The notes below the pieces were generated by a model, which was not told the origin of the DNA, did no database searches, and saw only the letters and a list, made by a program, of their open reading frames with translations. A DNA stretch of 64,000 nt from Clostridiaceae bacterium Marseille-Q4145 (GTDB taxonomy: Bacteria > Bacillota > Clostridia > Lachnospirales > Lachnospiraceae), in the NCBI GenBank assembly GCA_018223365.1, contig JAGTTP010000001.1:2110815-2174814 (forward strand). The letters run 5' to 3'. The position numbers were made by a program, and so were the translations under genes. Positions 27,562-35,760 of this stretch are shown piece after piece; within the stretch, counting starts at the first letter, position 1, and every line of letters starts with the position of its first letter.

Positions 27562-27591
27562 GCACTGCCTGATAGAAATATCAGGCAGTGC
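27562..27591 (+). other. Intercistronic hairpin, probable mRNA stability element
   Basis: GCACTGCCTGATA and its exact complement form a 13-bp stem with a GAAA loop, without a T run. Such hairpins after a binding-protein gene commonly protect its mRNA and reduce readthrough, so the binding protein is made in excess of the membrane parts. Confidence 0.75.
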
Positions 27592-27609
27592 TTATCAGGA
27601 GGCAGGACA

Positions 27610-29136
27610 ATGGAACCTATTCTTTGTGCTAACAATATAAGTAAGTCTTTTATCGGAGTTCGAGCGCTCAATAACATTGATATTACCATCAATGCAGGGG
27701 AAATTCATTGCCTTGCAGGAGAAAATGGATGTGGAAAATCCACACTTGTAAAATGTATTTCCGGTGTTTACACACCCGATGAAGGAACGATTACCGTAGA
27801 GGGAACTGTACATAAATCCATGACGCCGCTGGAAGCCATGAATCATGGCATACAGGTTATTTATCAGGATTTATCACTTTTTCAGCACATGACCGTGGCT
27901 GAAAATATTGCAATCAGTAAATTAAAATTTGAACATACCAAAATTATTAACTGGAAAAAAATCAAAGAAATCGCGCAGGAGCAGTTGAATAAAATCGGGG
28001 TCACCATGAACCTGGATGAAACTGTAGGAGAAATCTCCATGGCAAATAAACAGATGGTTGCCATTTGCCGTGCGCTTGCACAGAATGCAAAGATCCTTTT
28101 TATGGATGAACCGACCACGGCTTTGACGAAAACAGAGGTCAGTCATTTAATGAAAGTAATGCTGGAACTGAAGAAAAAGGGTCTGGCGATTGTATTTATT
28201 AGCCATAAACTGGATGAAGTATTTGAGGTGGCTGACAAAATAACGATTTTTAGAAATGGAAACAAGATTGGCGATTTCAACAGTGAGGAGCTGGATGAAA
28301 AGAGCCTGTCTTACTATATGACGGGAAGAGAAATTGAATATCCGAGATATCACAGAACCTGCGAAGACAATACACCGATTCTGGAAGTAGAAGGATTAAC
28401 CAGAACAGGACAGTATTCGGATATCAGTTTGAAAGTCCGTCCGGGAGATATTATCGGACTTACCGGTCTTTTGGGATCCGGAAGAACGGAACTTGCCATG
28501 TCACTGTTCGGACTGAACAAACCACAGGCAGGAAAAATAAAAGTAAATGGCAAAGAGATAGCGATTACCTCTCCCATGGTGGCAACCCAGTGTGGAATTG
28601 CACTGCTTCCCGAGGATCGTTCCAAACAGGGACTTTTCCTTGAAAGAAAGATCAAGGAAAATATTTCTTCCCCGATCATTCATGAAATCTGCAGCAATGG
28701 TATCATCAGTCATAAAAAAGAGGATGAGCTTGCAGAAAAGTATGTGGAACAGTTAAAGGTGAGAACACCTTCCATTGATACAGTAGTTGGAACTCTTTCC
28801 GGTGGAAATCAGCAGAAGGTAGTCATCAGCAAATGGATTGCCACAAAGCCGAAAGTATTTATTATGGATACTCCGACCGTTGGTATTGATATTGGTTCCA
28901 AAGCAGAAATTTATGAGCAAATTCATAATTTTGCGAAGGAAGGAATGGCAATTATTCTGATTTCCGATGAAATTCAGGAGATTATGGCCAACTGCAACCG
29001 TGTGCTTGTGCTCGCAAATGGAAAAGCAGTGAAATGGATGGAAGAAGAGGAACTGGCGCAGGAGGGTGCTGATAAGGTGCTTTATGATGTGATCAGCAGA
29101 CAAATTTCAGATACAGCAGCCGGGGAGGTGCATTAG
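27610..29136 (+). CDS. Sugar ABC transporter ATP-binding protein with two ABC domains
   Basis: 508-residue RbsA/MglA/LsrA-type ATPase. The first domain has Walker A GENGCGKST, and Walker B in ILFMDEPTTALT. The second has a degenerate Walker A (GLLGSGRTELAM), a canonical signature VGTLSGGNQQKVVISKW and VFIMDTPTVGIDIGSK. The Asp-Thr in place of Asp-Glu after the second Walker B is common in this family. The ribosome binding site CAGGAGG precedes ATG 27610. It energises the two permeases that follow. Confidence 0.92.
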   Translation: MEPILCANNISKSFIGVRALNNIDITINAGEIHCLAGENGCGKSTLVKCISGVYTPDEGTITVEGTVHKSMTPLEAMNHGIQVIYQDLSLFQHMTVAENIAISKLKFEHTKIINWKKIKEIAQEQLNKIGVTMNLDETVGEISMANKQMVAICRALAQNAKILFMDEPTTALTKTEVSHLMKVMLELKKKGLAIVFISHKLDEVFEVADKITIFRNGNKIGDFNSEELDEKSLSYYMTGREIEYPRYHRTCEDNTPILEVEGLTRTGQYSDISLKVRPGDIIGLTGLLGSGRTELAMSLFGLNKPQAGKIKVNGKEIAITSPMVATQCGIALLPEDRSKQGLFLERKIKENISSPIIHEICSNGIISHKKEDELAEKYVEQLKVRTPSIDTVVGTLSGGNQQKVVISKWIATKPKVFIMDTPTVGIDIGSKAEIYEQIHNFAKEGMAIILISDEIQEIMANCNRVLVLANGKAVKWMEEEELAQEGADKVLYDVISRQISDTAAGEVH

Positions 29137-29137
29137 A

Positions 29138-30133
29138 ATGAAAAAAATAGACTCATTTCAGCGAATGCTGTTACTGATTATTATCATCTACAGCGTATTT
29201 GTAGGAATTAAGAACCCGGGATTTTTACAGATTCAGACTGTATTTGATATTGCAAAGACTTCTTCCACAACCATGATTGTGGCAATGGGACTTCTGGTCG
29301 TTATGATTTCCGGTGGAATAGATGTTTCCTTTATGGCAATCGCATTGTTTGGAAGTTACACATCCCTTTATATTATGATTCAGACAGGCATCAGCAGCCT
29401 GGCATTTGCATTTATTGTTTCCATGCTGATTGGAGTTGTTCTTGGTCTGGTCAATGCAGTGCTTATTAACTGGCTGAAACTTCCTCCTTTCATTATTACA
29501 CTGGGTACGCAGAACCTGTTTCATGGAATCATGACTACATTTATCAGTGACAAATCATTCGGCTCGGGAGTGCTGCCGGAATGTATGCATTCCTTTGGTC
29601 AGGGTACCATTTTTAAAATTGCGACAGCAAATGGTTCCACTGGTTTAACAGTGTCCATTATTCCGGTATTGCTTGCAGGCTTGGCAACCTATTTTATTTT
29701 GCGGAAAACCATGATTGGAAGAGGCATTGTTGCCATCGGAAATGATGAAGAATCCGCAAGACGCGCAGGATTTAATCCATTTCGGATCAGACTCTTCGTA
29801 TATGCATATTCCGGAGCACTGGCAGGAATGATGGGCATTGTTTATGCAGCACAGGTGAATGCGCTTTATCCCAATAAGATGGTGGGAGACGAGCTGACAG
29901 TCGTGGCGGCAGTTGTTATTGGCGGAACAAAGATCACAGGAGGACAGGGAAAAATCTTCGGAGCCGTGCTGGGTGTTCTGATTACCTACTTGTTAAATTC
30001 CACTCTGATTATGATCGGACTGTCTTCTTCCTGGAATAACCTGTTTGTAGGAGCAATTCTGGTGATCGCGGTTGCACTTACTTCCTATCAGGAAAGAGTG
30101 AAAAATAGGAAACATTTGATATTTACGGAATAG
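29138..30133 (+). CDS. Sugar ABC transporter permease (RbsC/LsrC type)
   Basis: 331-residue membrane protein of the BPD_transp_2 family with about nine helices. Signatures include VVMISGGIDVSFMAIALFG near the N-terminus, AIGNDEESARRAGFN for the ATPase-contact loop, and VVAAVVIGGTKITGGQGKIFG. The start lies one base after the ATPase stop. Confidence 0.9.
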   Translation: MKKIDSFQRMLLLIIIIYSVFVGIKNPGFLQIQTVFDIAKTSSTTMIVAMGLLVVMISGGIDVSFMAIALFGSYTSLYIMIQTGISSLAFAFIVSMLIGVVLGLVNAVLINWLKLPPFIITLGTQNLFHGIMTTFISDKSFGSGVLPECMHSFGQGTIFKIATANGSTGLTVSIIPVLLAGLATYFILRKTMIGRGIVAIGNDEESARRAGFNPFRIRLFVYAYSGALAGMMGIVYAAQVNALYPNKMVGDELTVVAAVVIGGTKITGGQGKIFGAVLGVLITYLLNSTLIMIGLSSSWNNLFVGAILVIAVALTSYQERVKNRKHLIFTE

Positions 30134-30145
30134 GAGAGGATACAC

Positions 30146-31174
30146 ATGAAACGAATAAAAACTTTTTTGGAAAAAGACCTTAATCTGAGTATCCTTGTGG
30201 GACTTACCACAATTGTGCTGGTTATTGCAGCAGCTGCATTTGGAAGCTCCATGTACTCCGCAAGAAATATTCAGTCTATGGCATTTCAGATTCCAGAATT
30301 TGGATTTCTGGCATTAGCCATGATGCTGTCCAATATGATTGGTGGAATTGACCTTTCCATTATTGCAAATGCCAATACAGTCGCTATTTTTACGGCTTAT
30401 GTATTAAATGGAACCTGGGCATTTGGAACGCAAGGACCGGTAAGAATTGTGTTGGCACTGCTTGTTGCACTCTGCACGAGCCTGGTATTTGGGATCTTGA
30501 ATGGATTGATTGTGGCAAAAACATCGGCACCGTCTCTGGTAGCAACACTTGGCACCATGACATTGATCCAGGGAATTGGTATGGCAATCACGGGAGGAGC
30601 CAGCATCGGTGATATTGATCCTGCATTCTCCGGATTTGGAAAAGCAGTATTTCTTGGACTGCCGGTTATTTTCTGGCTGTTCCTGGTAGTTGCACTGGTT
30701 CTGGGACTGGTCCTTTCTCTGACAGAGTTTGGCCGAAAATTATATTTGTATGGCGGGAATCCGGTAGCGGCAAGGTTCAGTGCCTTTCATAATGAAAAAA
30801 TGAGTATGATTTTATTCATGCTGACAGGTGTTCTGGCAGGCGTGGCAGGTCTTATTATCTTAAGCCGTGTAAATTCTGCAAAAGTAGGATACGGAGATTC
30901 CTATCTGCTGCAGACCATGATTGTCTGCGTTATTGGCGGAATTGATCCGAATGGCGGAAAAGGAAAAGTACAGGGAGTGGTCATTGCAATTATTTTGATG
31001 CAGGTAATGTCCAGTGCATTTACCATCATGTCACTTTCTCCTTACACAAAGAAACTGATCTGGGGCGTGATGCTGATTCTGGTGCTGGGACTGAATCATT
31101 TGATTTCTATTTGGTCTAAGAAGAGCACACTGAAACAAAGTATGAAAAATTTGCAGGCAACAGCCGCAAAATAA
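30146..31174 (+). CDS. Second sugar ABC transporter permease (LsrD type)
   Basis: 342-residue BPD_transp_2 permease, paralogous to the gene just upstream: MMLSNMIGGIDLSIIANAN, LYLYGGNPVAARFSAFHNEK and TMIVCVIGGIDPNGGKGKVQ correspond to the same landmarks. Two different permeases suggest a heterodimeric channel, as in the Lsr and Rha systems. The start follows GGAGAGGA by 9 bases. Confidence 0.9.
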   Translation: MKRIKTFLEKDLNLSILVGLTTIVLVIAAAAFGSSMYSARNIQSMAFQIPEFGFLALAMMLSNMIGGIDLSIIANANTVAIFTAYVLNGTWAFGTQGPVRIVLALLVALCTSLVFGILNGLIVAKTSAPSLVATLGTMTLIQGIGMAITGGASIGDIDPAFSGFGKAVFLGLPVIFWLFLVVALVLGLVLSLTEFGRKLYLYGGNPVAARFSAFHNEKMSMILFMLTGVLAGVAGLIILSRVNSAKVGYGDSYLLQTMIVCVIGGIDPNGGKGKVQGVVIAIILMQVMSSAFTIMSLSPYTKKLIWGVMLILVLGLNHLISIWSKKSTLKQSMKNLQATAAK

Positions 31175-31191
31175 AAGGAGGTACAGGCAGA

Positions 31192-31764
31192 ATGAATGTT
31201 GGAGAAAAGTATAAGGAACTGTATCAGGCAGTCATGGAAGAACATGAGAAAGTATTTGAAAAACAGGATCTTACAGAGCTGGAACAGTTCATGGAACTGA
31301 TCTGCAAAGCAAAAAGAATTTTTCTCATGGGTGTGGGACGGGAAGGAATTTCCACCAGAGGATTTGCCATGCGTCTGATGCATCTTGGAAAAGAAAGTCA
31401 CTGGATCTGGGATGACACAACACCAGGTATGCATGAGGGCGATCTCTTTATTGCGACCAATGGCTCTGGACAAATCGGCCACATTACTTATGTAGTGGAG
31501 CAGGCAAAAAAAGCGGGAGCAACTGTTGCAGTAGTGACCGGTTCACCGAAGCAGATTTGTCCGCAGCTGGCAGATTTCGCATTGTTCGTTCCGGCTGCTG
31601 TTTTCAACGGAACAGACGACAGAGCAGTTCCGTCGATTCAACCTATGGGGAATCTGTTTGAACAGCATTTATACATGTTATTTGACATTATTATTATGAT
31701 GTTGGAAGAAAAAATGCAGGTATCTCATGAGGAAATGGAAAAACGTCATCGGAATATTGAGTAA
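31192..31764 (+). CDS. SIS-domain sugar-phosphate isomerase, HxlB (6-phospho-3-hexuloisomerase) type
   Basis: 190-residue single SIS domain. Landmarks are KRIFLMGVGREGISTRGFAM, the phosphosugar loop DLFIATNGSGQIGHITYVV, and IQPMGNLFEQHLYMLFDII. The best-known family member isomerises 3-hexulose 6-phosphate, but the partner synthase HxlA is absent here. In this position it most likely processes the sugar delivered by the ABC transporter. The ribosome binding site is AAAGGAGGT and a terminator follows. Confidence 0.82.
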   Translation: MNVGEKYKELYQAVMEEHEKVFEKQDLTELEQFMELICKAKRIFLMGVGREGISTRGFAMRLMHLGKESHWIWDDTTPGMHEGDLFIATNGSGQIGHITYVVEQAKKAGATVAVVTGSPKQICPQLADFALFVPAAVFNGTDDRAVPSIQPMGNLFEQHLYMLFDIIIMMLEEKMQVSHEEMEKRHRNIE

Positions 31765-31798
31765 CATGGAAAAGGTATTTTAACAGTATAGGGAGAAG

Positions 31799-31846
31799 AA
31801 CACTTTCGGAAGCGTCAGGAGCATGAGTATTCCGAAAGTGTTTTTT
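31799..31846 (+). terminator. Terminator of the sugar operon
   Basis: AACACTTTCGGAA and its complement form a 13-bp stem followed by six T. Confidence 0.92.
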
Positions 31847-31919
31847 ATATTGCAAAAATATGGCAGGCAAAATATAATGAGTTCAAAACAGAAGAATTGG
31901 CAGAAAAGAAGGGATCATT

Positions 31920-32852
31920 ATGCAAATCAGTATTTTATTAATGCAGGAAATTATAAAACTTTTTGTGATCATGTTCATGGGATACGCAGTCGTAAAGGCA
32001 GGACTTATGAAAGCCTCAGAAAGCAAGAGTGTATCCGTAATCCTGGTCTATCTGGTGAATCCGTGTGTGATTGTCAATGCCTTTCAGGTAGAATATACGC
32101 CGGAGGTACAGAAAGGTCTGATCCTGGCGGTGATGGCAGCCGTGGTCATCCATTTGTTGTATTTGCTGCTTACGGCAATATTGAAACATCCACTCCATCT
32201 GAATGTGATCGAACGTGCAACCGCGATCTATTCCAATGCGGGTATTCTGGTCATTCCGTTGGTGCAGGTGTTGCTTGGACGGGAATATGTCATTTATTCC
32301 AGTGCATTCATTACGGTACAGCTGGTGCTTTTATGGACACACTGTAAGAGCATGCTATGTGAAGAAAGCAAGCTGGAATGGAAGAAAATACTGTTGAATG
32401 TCAATATCATCTCTATTTTTGTGGGAGTGATTCTGTTCGTGTCGCGAGTTTCTCTTCCGTCCGGAGTACAGTCGGTACTGGGAATGATGAATAATCTGAT
32501 GGGACCTCTTGGTATGCTGCTGGCTGGAATGGTTATTGCGGATGTTTCTATGAAAAATGTGTTTTTAAGAAAACGGAATTATCTGTCTGCAGCGTTGAGA
32601 TTACTGATCTATCCGGTTTTGTCACTGGCTGTGATGAAAATCATTTCCCTGTTTGCACCGGTCAGTGATTTTAAGCAGATTCTCCTGACGGTTTATCTGG
32701 CATCCGTAACACCTGCCTGCACTACGGTTACTTCTATGGCACAGCTTTATGATAAAGATGCCGGTTATGCCAGTTCGTTGTATGTGCTGACAACATTGCT
32801 GTCCATTGTGACTATGCCGGTGATGGTGTATCTGTATGAAATGATGATGTAA
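31920..32852 (+). CDS. AEC family transporter (auxin efflux carrier type)
   Basis: 310-residue membrane protein with about ten helices in two inverted halves. The family features are YLVNPCVIVNAF in the first half and YLASVTPACTTVTSMAQLYD with the helix-breaking Pro in the second. Bacterial members move organic acids such as malate or amino acids; the cargo is unknown here. AAGGGA precedes ATG 31920. Flanked by terminators on both sides, it is probably monocistronic. Confidence 0.87.
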   Translation: MQISILLMQEIIKLFVIMFMGYAVVKAGLMKASESKSVSVILVYLVNPCVIVNAFQVEYTPEVQKGLILAVMAAVVIHLLYLLLTAILKHPLHLNVIERATAIYSNAGILVIPLVQVLLGREYVIYSSAFITVQLVLLWTHCKSMLCEESKLEWKKILLNVNIISIFVGVILFVSRVSLPSGVQSVLGMMNNLMGPLGMLLAGMVIADVSMKNVFLRKRNYLSAALRLLIYPVLSLAVMKIISLFAPVSDFKQILLTVYLASVTPACTTVTSMAQLYDKDAGYASSLYVLTTLLSIVTMPVMVYLYEMMM

Positions 32853-32861
32853 GAAAATATG

Positions 32862-32889
32862 AAAAGGTCGGCCATGTGTCGATCTTTTT
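32862..32889 (+). terminator. Terminator of the AEC transporter gene
   Basis: AAAAGGTCG pairs with CGATCTTTT (one G-U pair), running into a T tract. Confidence 0.75.
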
Positions 32890-32913
32890 GTTTTAATTTC
32901 ATAAAAACAGAAA

Positions 32914-32981
32914 TCAATTTACTCATTTTTAAAAAAATGAGTAAATTGAATTTGACGATGATGATATTGAACCGATATAAT
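32914..32981 (+). promoter_or_regulatory. Promoter preceded by a 17-bp inverted repeat
   Basis: TCAATTTACTCATTTTT (32914-32930) and its exact complement (32933-32949) form a near-perfect palindrome. Directly after it are TTGACG (32952-32957) and TATAAT (32976-32981) with 18 bp between. The palindrome could be an operator or, in RNA form, a terminator for upstream readthrough. Confidence 0.6.
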
Positions 32982-33032
32982 AAAACTATTCAGGATTGAA
33001 ATTAAGAGACAAAAAGAACCCGAAAGGAGACG

Positions 33033-33095
33033 AATTTTTGTACAGATAAGGCACTGAAGTGTCTGACTTATAGAGAATTTGAGGAGGTGCGCTGA
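33033..33095 (+). pseudogene. 3' remnant of a DUF3990-like gene
   Basis: An open stretch without a usable start encodes NFCTDKALKCLTYREFEEVR and then a TGA that overlaps the next ATG (TGATG). It resembles the C-terminus of DUF3990 proteins as I remember them (an FxT-x-KALxxL motif). The stop/start overlap shows the lost gene was translationally coupled to the following gene. Assignment is from memory of the family. Confidence 0.45.
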
Positions 33096-33556
33096 TGGTT
33101 GGCCAGGGAAGAGAACCACAAAAAGACAATGATCTTTTCTATACTTGTGGTTTGATCGAATATATTGCGCGTAAGACAAAAAATATCCGTTCAGAAGTAG
33201 TGAAAAAACTTGGAAAAGACAGAATCAGTAAAATTTATGAATTTGCTGATGTATACCATTGCGAGAATATTGACGCGGTAAGCGATGATTTTATTGAAGA
33301 TGCCAGTATTGTTCCCGGGACATTCGACAATGTAGCGGATTGTGGTTATGCAGTACCTTCTCATTGGAATATTGGCAAGGTATATAAGCGTTTAATTAAA
33401 ATGGTTGCCGCATATGAAAAAATAGGAGTTGTTGATGCACTGATAGAAGTTTATAATTCCTTTATCAGTTCAAAGATTGATGACTACAATAGTAGTGTTT
33501 ATTATGAAAATCCCAATTATATTTTTGAATGTTATATAGAAAAAGAAATGTTATAA
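33095..33556 (+). CDS. Uncharacterised small protein, possible partner of a lost DUF3990 gene
   Basis: 153 residues, mixed helical and charged, no membrane segment and no catalytic motif that I recognise. Notable stretches are YTCGLIEYIARKTKN, IYEFADVYHCENID and NVADCGYAVPSHWNIG. I recall similar proteins encoded next to DUF3990 and DUF3791 genes in Clostridia, where such sets are suspected toxin-antitoxin or addiction modules. It begins at ATG 33095 with GAGGAGGTG upstream and overlaps the stop of the remnant gene. Function is not assigned. Confidence 0.6.
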   Translation: MVGQGREPQKDNDLFYTCGLIEYIARKTKNIRSEVVKKLGKDRISKIYEFADVYHCENIDAVSDDFIEDASIVPGTFDNVADCGYAVPSHWNIGKVYKRLIKMVAAYEKIGVVDALIEVYNSFISSKIDDYNSSVYYENPNYIFECYIEKEML

Positions 33557-33618
33557 ATCAAAAGTTGTAACTGCAAAATTATTTGGGATAAAATTGGCGG
33601 GAGAATTTGTAAGAAAAT

Positions 33619-33915
33619 ATGATACCATTAATTGATAAACGTGCCACAGGAACTCAACTCCGGCGTTTGATAGACACACGCGGAATTACTGTAAAGGACG
33701 TGCAGCAATATCTGGAACTGGGCAGTGTACAGAGCATTTACCACTGGTTAAATGGAAGCAGTATGCCGACCATAGATAATCTGTATGCGTTAAGTGAGCT
33801 GTTTCAGGTTACGATAGATGAAATCGTTTGCGGAAACAGAAAGCCATTTGGTGACAGTGGCAGGCAGATACTGCGTGCATATTATGAAATTATGCAGGAA
33901 AGGTGGATTGCATAG
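33619..33915 (+). CDS. XRE-family helix-turn-helix regulator
   Basis: 98-residue protein consisting mainly of a Cro/CI-type HTH: TGTQLRRLIDTRGITVKDVQQ, then GSVQSIYHWLNGSSMPTIDN as the recognition region. This belongs to the compact XRE regulators that accompany mobile or toxin-antitoxin loci. No strong ribosome binding site stands directly before ATG 33619 (GGGAGA is 17 bases away). A terminator follows. Confidence 0.75.
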   Translation: MIPLIDKRATGTQLRRLIDTRGITVKDVQQYLELGSVQSIYHWLNGSSMPTIDNLYALSELFQVTIDEIVCGNRKPFGDSGRQILRAYYEIMQERWIA

Positions 33916-33950
33916 TTTTTTATACTACAAGTTCAATGACAACAGATAAG

Positions 33951-34001
33951 ACCTTCGTTAGAATTGTATTTAAAAACACAGTTCTAACGGAGGTTTTCTT
34001 T
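33951..34001 (+). terminator. Hairpin terminator that also contains a Shine-Dalgarno sequence
   Basis: ACCTTCGTTAGAA pairs over 13 bp (one G-U) with TTCTAACGGAGGT, followed by TTTCTTT. The right arm carries GGAGG, the only candidate ribosome binding site for a 25-codon frame starting at 34002. Confidence 0.7.
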
Positions 34002-34079
34002 ATGGCAGAAAATACTGGTGACACGGGCAGTGAGTTTAAGTTAAGCCGCGACGGGAGCTGCGGCTTAACTTACAAATGA
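34002..34079 (+). other. Possible 25-residue ORF over a 12-bp inverted repeat
   Basis: ATG 34002 opens a frame starting MAENTGDTGSEFKLSRDG. Its 3' half is formed by AAGTTAAGCCGC (34038) and its complement (34060), a hairpin in RNA. The ribosome binding site lies within the terminator stem. It could be a remnant or a leader peptide; no family is recognised. Confidence 0.2.
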
Positions 34080-34101
34080 AGTGGAATAACATAGTAGATA
34101 A

Positions 34102-34130
34102 TTGACAATATGGCATATATGCCATATTAT
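34102..34130 (+). promoter_or_regulatory. Autoregulated toxin-antitoxin promoter with palindromic operator
   Basis: TTGACA (34102) and TATTAT (34125) are 17 bp apart. The spacer is covered by a perfect 22-bp palindrome (34107-34128) whose half is AATATGGCATA. This is the usual layout for repression by a HigA-type antitoxin dimer. Confidence 0.8.
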
Positions 34131-34147
34131 GATTGTAAGGGGATTAA

Positions 34148-34252
34148 ATGACAAAATTTTTTGTAAAAAAGACGCAAAAGACACCCACGGAAGAAATAAA
34201 GCTGGCCAAAAAGTATAGGGCAGATTTTAAGGAAAGGATGGGAAAATCATGA
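34148..34252 (+). pseudogene. C-terminal remnant of a HigB/Gp49-like toxin
   Basis: 34-codon frame ending in the ATGA overlap with the antitoxin gene. The peptide FFVKKTQKTPTEEIKLAKKY matches the usual C-terminal segment of Gp49-like HigB toxins (a hydrophobic strand ending in Phe-Val-Lys-Lys-Thr-Gln-Lys-Thr-Pro). The catalytic N-terminal two thirds are missing, so it should be non-toxic. ATG 34148 follows a modest AAGGGG site, so the stub may still be translated and couple to the antitoxin. Confidence 0.75.
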
Positions 34253-34536
34253 AGTCATTAAAGCAGTACAAAGAAATGCAGATGGAGAATCCTGAATTTG
34301 TGAAGGAATACGAATCTATTCAGCCGGAAATGGATGTCATCAGAGCTATTATAGAGGCAAGAACTTCTCAGAATATTACCCAGAAAGAACTGGCAGAGCG
34401 TACAGGAATTAATCAGGCAGATATCAGCAAATTGGAAAATGGAACCAGAAACCCTTCGGTTAATTTACTTAAAAGGCTAGCTGATGGAATGGGAATGGTT
34501 TTAAAGATTGAGTTTGTTCCTAAACAAAAAGCGTAA
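34249..34536 (+). CDS. higA: HigA-type XRE antitoxin
   Basis: 95-residue protein. An N-terminal helical part (MKSLKQYKEMQMENPEF) precedes a Cro/CI HTH, SQNITQKELAERTGINQADISKLENGTRNPS. It overlaps the toxin remnant by 4 bp (ATGA) and lies behind a promoter with a perfect 22-bp operator, so autoregulation is probably intact although the toxin is lost. The order, toxin before antitoxin, is the HigBA arrangement. Confidence 0.85.
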   Translation: MKSLKQYKEMQMENPEFVKEYESIQPEMDVIRAIIEARTSQNITQKELAERTGINQADISKLENGTRNPSVNLLKRLADGMGMVLKIEFVPKQKA

Positions 34537-34546
34537 AATATAAAAC

Positions 34547-34579
34547 GGGCGCCCCAATCAGGGCGCCCATTCCTTTTTC
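34547..34579. terminator. Bidirectional terminator
   Basis: GGGCGCCC and its complement around a 6-base loop, between convergent genes; T-rich tails on both strands (ATTCCTTTTT on plus, GTTTTATATTTTA on minus). Confidence 0.9.
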
Positions 34580-34581
34580 TA

Positions 34582-35760
34582 CTATTTCAAAAATTCTTCT
34601 ACAACGGCTACGAATACAGCGGCACCTTCCCAGAGGACATCTTCATCCACATTGAATTTTGGATTATGATGAGCCACATCTGTTCCTTTGGCCGGGTTGG
34701 AGGAGCTTAAGAACATGAAAGCACCTGGCAGTTCTTCCAGGTAGTAGGCGAAATCTTCGCCGCCCATGTTCGGAGCCGGAAGTTCAGTGATCACGTTATC
34801 TTCACCGAGGACTTTCTTTGCAGCTTTTGCAGCCAGAGCAGCCATATTGTTATCGTTAATAACGGGCGGGGCTCCCCAGATCATCTCATAATCGACGCTG
34901 CCGCCGAAGACAGCTGCAGTTGCCTGGGAGATTTCACCGATGCGTTTTGCAGCAAACTGGCGAACTTCCTCTTCCAGAGTACGGATAGTTCCCTCGATGA
35001 CAACCTCGTCTGGGATGATATTGTACTGGCTGCCTCCCTGAATTTTACCGATGGTGAGTACCAATGGTTTGGTAGCATTTAACTCTCTGGTGGTGATAGC
35101 CTGAAGTGCAAGCACAATATGAGCTGCAATATTTACCGGGTCAATGCCCTTTTCAGGAGCGGATCCATGGACGCCTTTTCCCTTTACTTTAATAACAAAT
35201 TTGTCAAAGGCGGCCATACAGCAGCCGGATGGAATAATAAAGGTTCCGGCGGGAATCGTTTTGTCAACAAGAGTTCCGATATGTGTGCCGAAAACTGCAT
35301 CAGCGCCTTTGACTGCACCATTTTCAATCATGATTTCCGCACCGCGGGACTGCTCCTCAGAAGTCTGGAATAACAGACGTACCGTACCGGCGATTTCCTG
35401 ACGGTGTGCCCAGAGTACTTTTCCGGTTGCCAGAAGCATGGCAGTATGGGTATCATGGCCGCAGGCATGCATACAGCCCTCATGTCTGGAAGAGAAGGGA
35501 AGACCGGTTGCTTCCGTGACCGGAAGTGCATCCATATCTGCTCTTAAACAGACAGTTTTACCGGCTTTGCCGCCCTCGATGGTAGCGATAATACTGCTGT
35601 CCTTTTCGGAACATACATAAGGAATGCCGATTTTGTCCAGTTCTGCGGTGACATAAGCCTGTGTCTCCGGCAGATCAAATCCTACTTCAGGAATCTGATG
35701 AAGATCCCTTCTTAAACCTACGATATACTCCTGTAAATCTTTACATTCTTCCCACATCAT
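34582..35760 (-). CDS. M20-family amidohydrolase (N-acyl amino acid or hippurate hydrolase type)
   Basis: 392-residue zinc or manganese aminoacylase. Family landmarks are RRDLHQIPEVGFDLPET, the metal-binding CLRADMDALP, MHACGHDTHTAMLL, the Glu of FQTSEEQSRGAEIMI, and NMGGEDFAYYLEELPG near the end. It releases an acyl group from an N-acylated amino acid or a related amide. It is the third gene of a minus-strand operon behind two membrane proteins and starts one base from the end of the preceding one, suggesting that the membrane proteins import the substrate. Confidence 0.9.
   Translation of the reverse strand: MMWEECKDLQEYIVGLRRDLHQIPEVGFDLPETQAYVTAELDKIGIPYVCSEKDSSIIATIEGGKAGKTVCLRADMDALPVTEATGLPFSSRHEGCMHACGHDTHTAMLLATGKVLWAHRQEIAGTVRLLFQTSEEQSRGAEIMIENGAVKGADAVFGTHIGTLVDKTIPAGTFIIPSGCCMAAFDKFVIKVKGKGVHGSAPEKGIDPVNIAAHIVLALQAITTRELNATKPLVLTIGKIQGGSQYNIIPDEVVIEGTIRTLEEEVRQFAAKRIGEISQATAAVFGGSVDYEMIWGAPPVINDNNMAALAAKAAKKVLGEDNVITELPAPNMGGEDFAYYLEELPGAFMFLSSSNPAKGTDVAHHNPKFNVDEDVLWEGAAVFVAVVEEFLK

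Noticed and set aside
34002..34079. Real gene for a 25-residue peptide
   Set aside because: Its ribosome binding site is locked in a terminator stem and half the frame is an inverted repeat; listed only as a low-confidence feature.
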